From Nitrososphaerota archaeon (GTDB lineage Archaea; Thermoproteota; Nitrososphaeria; Nitrososphaerales; Gagatemarchaeaceae), in the NCBI GenBank assembly GCA_029785615.1, contig JAFLZH010000001.1, positions 2,629-66,628 of the forward strand: DNA of 64,000 nt. The letters are read 5' to 3'. Both the position numbers and the translations under genes were made by a program. Of this stretch, positions 59,362-64,000 are shown in pieces. Each line of letters opens with the position of its first letter. Position 1 is the stretch's first letter. A model generated the notes under the pieces. That model was not told where the DNA came from, ran no database searches, and saw only the letters and a list, made by a program, of their open reading frames with translations.

Positions 59362-60393
59362 ATGCTCGACCAGAAAAGCAACGACGACGTCGCCGTAATC
59401 GGTATTGGAAGCGCAGGGACTAGGATCGTTTCCCTGCTCAGCCGGAAGCCGCTGCTCGTTGACAGATACGCCTACGTGTCATGCGATGCCGAGGATTTCT
59501 CACCAGTCGACTCCAAGGACGCTATCCACATCCAGTCGCCCATCGACCAGAAGTTGACTCCATCCCTGGTCCGCGGGCTTGCGCTGTCCTACCATGGTAG
59601 GATCAGAGACGCGATAGGCGGCTCCAAGGTGGTCTTCGTGGTCGCCGGGCTCGGCGGAGCGACGGGGAGCGGGCTGGCGCCTGTGGTCGCGTCGATCGCT
59701 CAGGACTGCGGGGCGACGACCGTCGGGGTGGCCGTAATGCCATTCGAGTTCGAGAAGAAGATGAAGTTCTATGCCGGCGTTTCATTGAGGCGGCTCCGCA
59801 CCGCGTCCAGGGGGGTAGTGGTCGTGGACAATGACACCCTGATGCACTCCTCTCCGGATGAGTCGACCCTCGCCGACCTCTACGATTCGGCCAACAAGGC
59901 CGCCGTAAAGGCGCTCGGCTCGCTTCTGGCGAGCTCGACCGAGGGCTCGAAGTCGGTCGGCCTGAACAAGTTCCTCGGGGCCGTCCTCAGAGACGGGTAT
60001 TCCATTCTAGGGGTGTCAAGCAACGGTGGCGGGGAGAAGGCCGAGGACGCCCTGGCGGGGGCTGTGGTTTCGCTCGGCAGGATAGCCAACGCCAAGGAGG
60101 CGAGCAGGGCGGTCGTGAGCCTGAACGGAGACTCGAGCCTCTCGGCCCAAGAGGTAGGACTAGCCGTGGGGAGGTTCGGATCCCTCATCGACAACCAGGC
60201 GGTTGACGTCGAGTACGGCGTCGACTGCTCCGGGTCCTCTCAGCTTCAGGTCAGCGTTCTGGCTTCGGGCTTCGGTGCCACGAAGTATGATGACTACGAC
60301 CCGCTCTCAAAGATCCTGGGCGGCCGGGTGCTCGACGACGACATGGACACCTCGCTCCTGGGAGGCCTCGAGGGCCTCCCGTCCTGCGGCTGA
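59362..60393 (+). CDS. Divergent FtsZ/tubulin-family protein
   Basis: 343 residues. The first strand and loop (VAVIGIGSAGTRIVSLLS) and the G-box GGATGSGLAPVVASIA (GGGTGTG/SG signature) are tubulin-like. The T7 loop is not the NxDxAD of active FtsZ (here LYDSANKAAVKALGSLL), so GTP hydrolysis may be lost or different. Thaumarchaeal FtsZ proteins are known to be extremely divergent and probably not the cell-division engine, which is the Cdv system. ATG 59362 is used; the ORF-track ATG at 59308 adds 18 residues. The C-terminus is an acidic, Gly/Asp-rich tail. Confidence 0.78.
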   Translation: MLDQKSNDDVAVIGIGSAGTRIVSLLSRKPLLVDRYAYVSCDAEDFSPVDSKDAIHIQSPIDQKLTPSLVRGLALSYHGRIRDAIGGSKVVFVVAGLGGATGSGLAPVVASIAQDCGATTVGVAVMPFEFEKKMKFYAGVSLRRLRTASRGVVVVDNDTLMHSSPDESTLADLYDSANKAAVKALGSLLASSTEGSKSVGLNKFLGAVLRDGYSILGVSSNGGGEKAEDALAGAVVSLGRIANAKEASRAVVSLNGDSSLSAQEVGLAVGRFGSLIDNQAVDVEYGVDCSGSSQLQVSVLASGFGATKYDDYDPLSKILGGRVLDDDMDTSLLGGLEGLPSCG

Positions 60394-60397
60394 GCCT

Positions 60398-62122
<1,725 letters not shown>

Positions 62123-62141
62123 TTTCAGTTTAAACCTTAGC

Positions 62142-63371
62142 TCAAATCTCCCAGCTGTGGGCGTACTCCTTCTGTTCCTTCGTCATGACGCCTATGGAGA
62201 TGCCCATGGATTTCAGCGCCGCCCTCGCCACCTCGTCTTCGAGCTCAGCAGGGACGCCGTAGACCTTCTTCTCCATCTTCGAGTGGTCGGCGTGGATGCG
62301 GATGGCAGCCATCATCTGGTTCGCGAAGGACATCTGCATCACCTCGGGGGGATGCCCCTCCGCAGCGACCAGGTTCGCTATCCTCCCCTTCGCGACCAGG
62401 TACACCCTCTTGCCTGACGGGAGAGTCACCTCGTCCACGTTCGTCCTCACCTCTTTCACCTTCTTCGCCTTGGACAGCAGCGTCTTCACATCGATCTCGA
62501 CGTCGAAGTGGCCGGCGTTGGTCAATATGGCTCCTTCCTTCATCTTCTCAATGGCAGCGTAGGGTATCACGCCTTTCATCCCCGTGGTGGTGACGAACAG
62601 CTCCCCCCCGGGCGCCGCTTCGTCGATGCCCGACACGTCGAACCCGTCTAGGTGAGCCTCAAGCGCCTTGACCGGATCTACTTCTACGACCGTCACCCTG
62701 GCGCCCATCCCCCGGGCTCTCATGGCCACGCCCTTGCCGACCCAGCCGTAGCCCACAACCACCGTCCTGGCCCCAGCTAGGAGCAGGGCGGTTGCCCTCA
62801 TGATTCCGTCCAGGGTGCTCTGCCCCGTCCCATACCTGTTGTCGAACATGAACTTGGTCTTGGCGTCGTTGACGGCTATGACCGGATATGCCAGCCCACC
62901 CTGCGCCTCCAGCGCCTTCAACCTGACCACCCCTGTGGTGGTCTCCTCGGACCCCCCGACTATGCCCTTGACTTTCGAGCGGTGGGCTGCAACGTGGAGG
63001 TCGGCACCGTCGTCGATGAGCTGCTGAGGCCTGCTCCCCAACACCTGCTCGATGCACCACCCATACTCCTTCGTCGACTCACCCCTCCAAGCCCACACCT
63101 CTGTCCTGGTGGATAGGTACGCAGCTATGTCGTCCTGGGTCGAGAGGGGGTTGGCCGCCGCCAGCTTCACCTCCGCACCGGCGAGGAGGAGGGCATCTAT
63201 GAGCACGGACGTCTCCTTGGTAATGTGGAGACAGACCCCTATCTTCACCCCTTCCAGAGGCTTCGACTTCGCGTACTTCTCAGCCAGGTTGGTGAGTGCC
63301 CCCATGTGGGCCTTTGCCCAGAGGAAGTTCCTCTCTCCTTCGCTGCTCAGCTTCGGGTCTGCGACTTTCAC
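62142..63371 (-). CDS. ahcY: Adenosylhomocysteinase
   Basis: Hydrolyses S-adenosylhomocysteine to homocysteine and adenosine after methyl transfer. 409 residues: start LWAKAHMGALTNLAEKYAKSKPLEGVKIGVCLHITKET, the NAD-binding VVVGYGWVGKGVAMRARGMGARVTVVE, and the end NAGHFDVEIDVKTLL. The C-terminal extension that completes the NAD site in many bacteria and eukaryotes (ending YRY) is absent, as usual for archaea. GTG at 63371 overlaps the MTAP stop by 4 nt. Together with MTAP and metG this is a SAM/methionine cycle unit. Confidence 0.95.
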   Translation of the reverse strand: MKVADPKLSSEGERNFLWAKAHMGALTNLAEKYAKSKPLEGVKIGVCLHITKETSVLIDALLLAGAEVKLAAANPLSTQDDIAAYLSTRTEVWAWRGESTKEYGWCIEQVLGSRPQQLIDDGADLHVAAHRSKVKGIVGGSEETTTGVVRLKALEAQGGLAYPVIAVNDAKTKFMFDNRYGTGQSTLDGIMRATALLLAGARTVVVGYGWVGKGVAMRARGMGARVTVVEVDPVKALEAHLDGFDVSGIDEAAPGGELFVTTTGMKGVIPYAAIEKMKEGAILTNAGHFDVEIDVKTLLSKAKKVKEVRTNVDEVTLPSGKRVYLVAKGRIANLVAAEGHPPEVMQMSFANQMMAAIRIHADHSKMEKKVYGVPAELEDEVARAALKSMGISIGVMTKEQKEYAHSWEI

Positions 63372-64000
63372 TGTTTGTATCCCGCCAGGCCCCCGACGGC
63401 CGCCTCTATCAACTGTTTCACAAGCTTCCCTGCGCCCTCCATCACCCTTGAGACTTCTTCGTGGCTCACAGCAGGCTGCAGCCCGGCCGCCCAGTTGGTT
63501 GCCACCAGCACGGACGAGTACTCCATCCGCTTCTCGTTCGCCAGGATCACCTCTGGGACCCCTGTCATCCCCACCACATCGCCGCCAAGCGCCCTGTACA
63601 TCCTGATCTCCGCGGCTGTCTCGAACCTCGGCCCCTCCACGCAGACGTACACCAAGCCGGGGTGCAACTCCATCCCCAACTGCTTCGCGGCCGACGCCAG
63701 GGCGTCGTTCACCCTCCTGCTGTAGGGGTTGGTCATGTCTGTGTGGACCACCTCATCCTCGAAGAATGTCGACTGCCTTCGCTTCGTGAAATCCAGGAAT
63801 TGTTCCGTCAGGCCCAATTTCCCCACTCCGAAGTCCTGTTTCATCGAACCCACGGCGCTGGTGGCGATCACCTCTCTCACCCCAAGGCGCTCCAGGGCCG
63901 CTATGTTGGCCCGGTAGTTGACGGCGTGGGGCGGGGTCTCGTGTCCGGCCCCATGCCTCGGGATGACCACGTACCTCTCCGAGGGGTGCACATAGACCGA
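63368..64000 (-). CDS. mtaP: S-methyl-5'-thioadenosine phosphorylase, N-terminus cut by the window
   Basis: Cleaves methylthioadenosine to adenine and methylthioribose-1-phosphate, recycling the by-product of polyamine or related synthesis. Visible part 211 residues: IPRHGAGHETPPHAVNYRANI, TSAVGSMKQDF, EGPRFETAAEIRMYRALGGDVVGMTGVPEVILANE. The first about 50-60 residues, including the first phosphate loop, lie beyond 64000. Overlaps ahcY by 4 nt, so cotranscribed. Confidence 0.93.
   Translation of the reverse strand, partial: SVYVHPSERYVVIPRHGAGHETPPHAVNYRANIAALERLGVREVIATSAVGSMKQDFGVGKLGLTEQFLDFTKRRQSTFFEDEVVHTDMTNPYSRRVNDALASAAKQLGMELHPGLVYVCVEGPRFETAAEIRMYRALGGDVVGMTGVPEVILANEKRMEYSSVLVATNWAAGLQPAVSHEEVSRVMEGAGKLVKQLIEAAVGGLAGYKQ

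Overview
The window is a high-G+C archaeal chromosome segment, most likely from the Thaumarchaeota/Nitrososphaeria or a close TACK relative. Evidence: aIF6, prefoldin alpha and FtsY in a row, archaeal-type AlaRS, LeuRS and MetRS, P0 and P1 stalk proteins, a DtdA-type D-aminoacyl-tRNA deacylase, a TFB, a TRAM protein, an aKMT-like methyltransferase, LysW-based amino-acid synthesis and a very divergent FtsZ-like protein. Many genes begin with TTG or GTG and lie about 28-30 nt below a TATA-like box, so leaderless transcripts seem common. The species cannot be named from the sequence alone.

Layout. 0-2 kb: aIF6 (cut by the window edge), prefoldin alpha and FtsY, then a collapsed nitrilase remnant. 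2.2-11 kb: a divergent ACT-domain protein and the run argG-argH-lysW-lysX-lysY-lysZ-lysJ-lysK. With argF at 24.5 kb this gives every step from glutamate to arginine except carbamoyl-phosphate supply. 11-16 kb: dtdA, secE, nusG and ribosomal proteins L11, L1 and L10, with P1/L12 inverted. 16-25 kb: GNAT acetyltransferase, alaS, leuS, a DUF5679-like mini-protein, a ferritin-like/VIT1 protein, an AraC-HTH/OGT fusion and argF. 25.8 kb: a tRNA-Arg(TCT) with two non-anticodon insertions. 26-34.5 kb: two phosphohexomutases around thiL, a zincin-like protein with a changed active site, fumC, an IscA-type protein, two TIGR00304-like membrane proteins and an APC permease. 34.5-37.1 kb: a frameshifted Rieske oxygenase, tRNA-Thr, thrC and tRNA-Leu.

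37.1-42 kb is a gene-poor, visibly lower-G+C stretch just after tRNA-Leu. It holds an aKMT-like methyltransferase, a TFB that seems to use a CTG start, a TRAM protein, several mini-ORFs and a tRNA 3' fragment fused to a truncated ORF. It looks like a decayed integrated element.

42-49 kb: prolyl iminopeptidase, dual-specificity phosphatase, OB-fold protein, and a surface-glycan cluster (GPT/MraY-type transferase, LbH acyltransferase, Gfo/Idh dehydrogenase, degenerate UDP-sugar dehydrogenase, DUF354 protein), then tRNA-Gln. 49.1-52.2 kb: an arsenic cluster (arsR, ACR3, arsC) behind a perfectly palindromic AT-rich divergent promoter, plus a ZIP-like transporter with altered metal motifs. 52-64 kb: an AmmeMemoRadiSam-type radical SAM protein, thioredoxin reductase, a large secreted membrane protein with a cytoplasmic coiled coil, the two glycine decarboxylase P subunits, a small Fe-S assembly-like protein, the FtsZ-like protein, metG, ahcY and MTAP (cut by the window edge).

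No rRNA, CRISPR array or intact transposase was seen.
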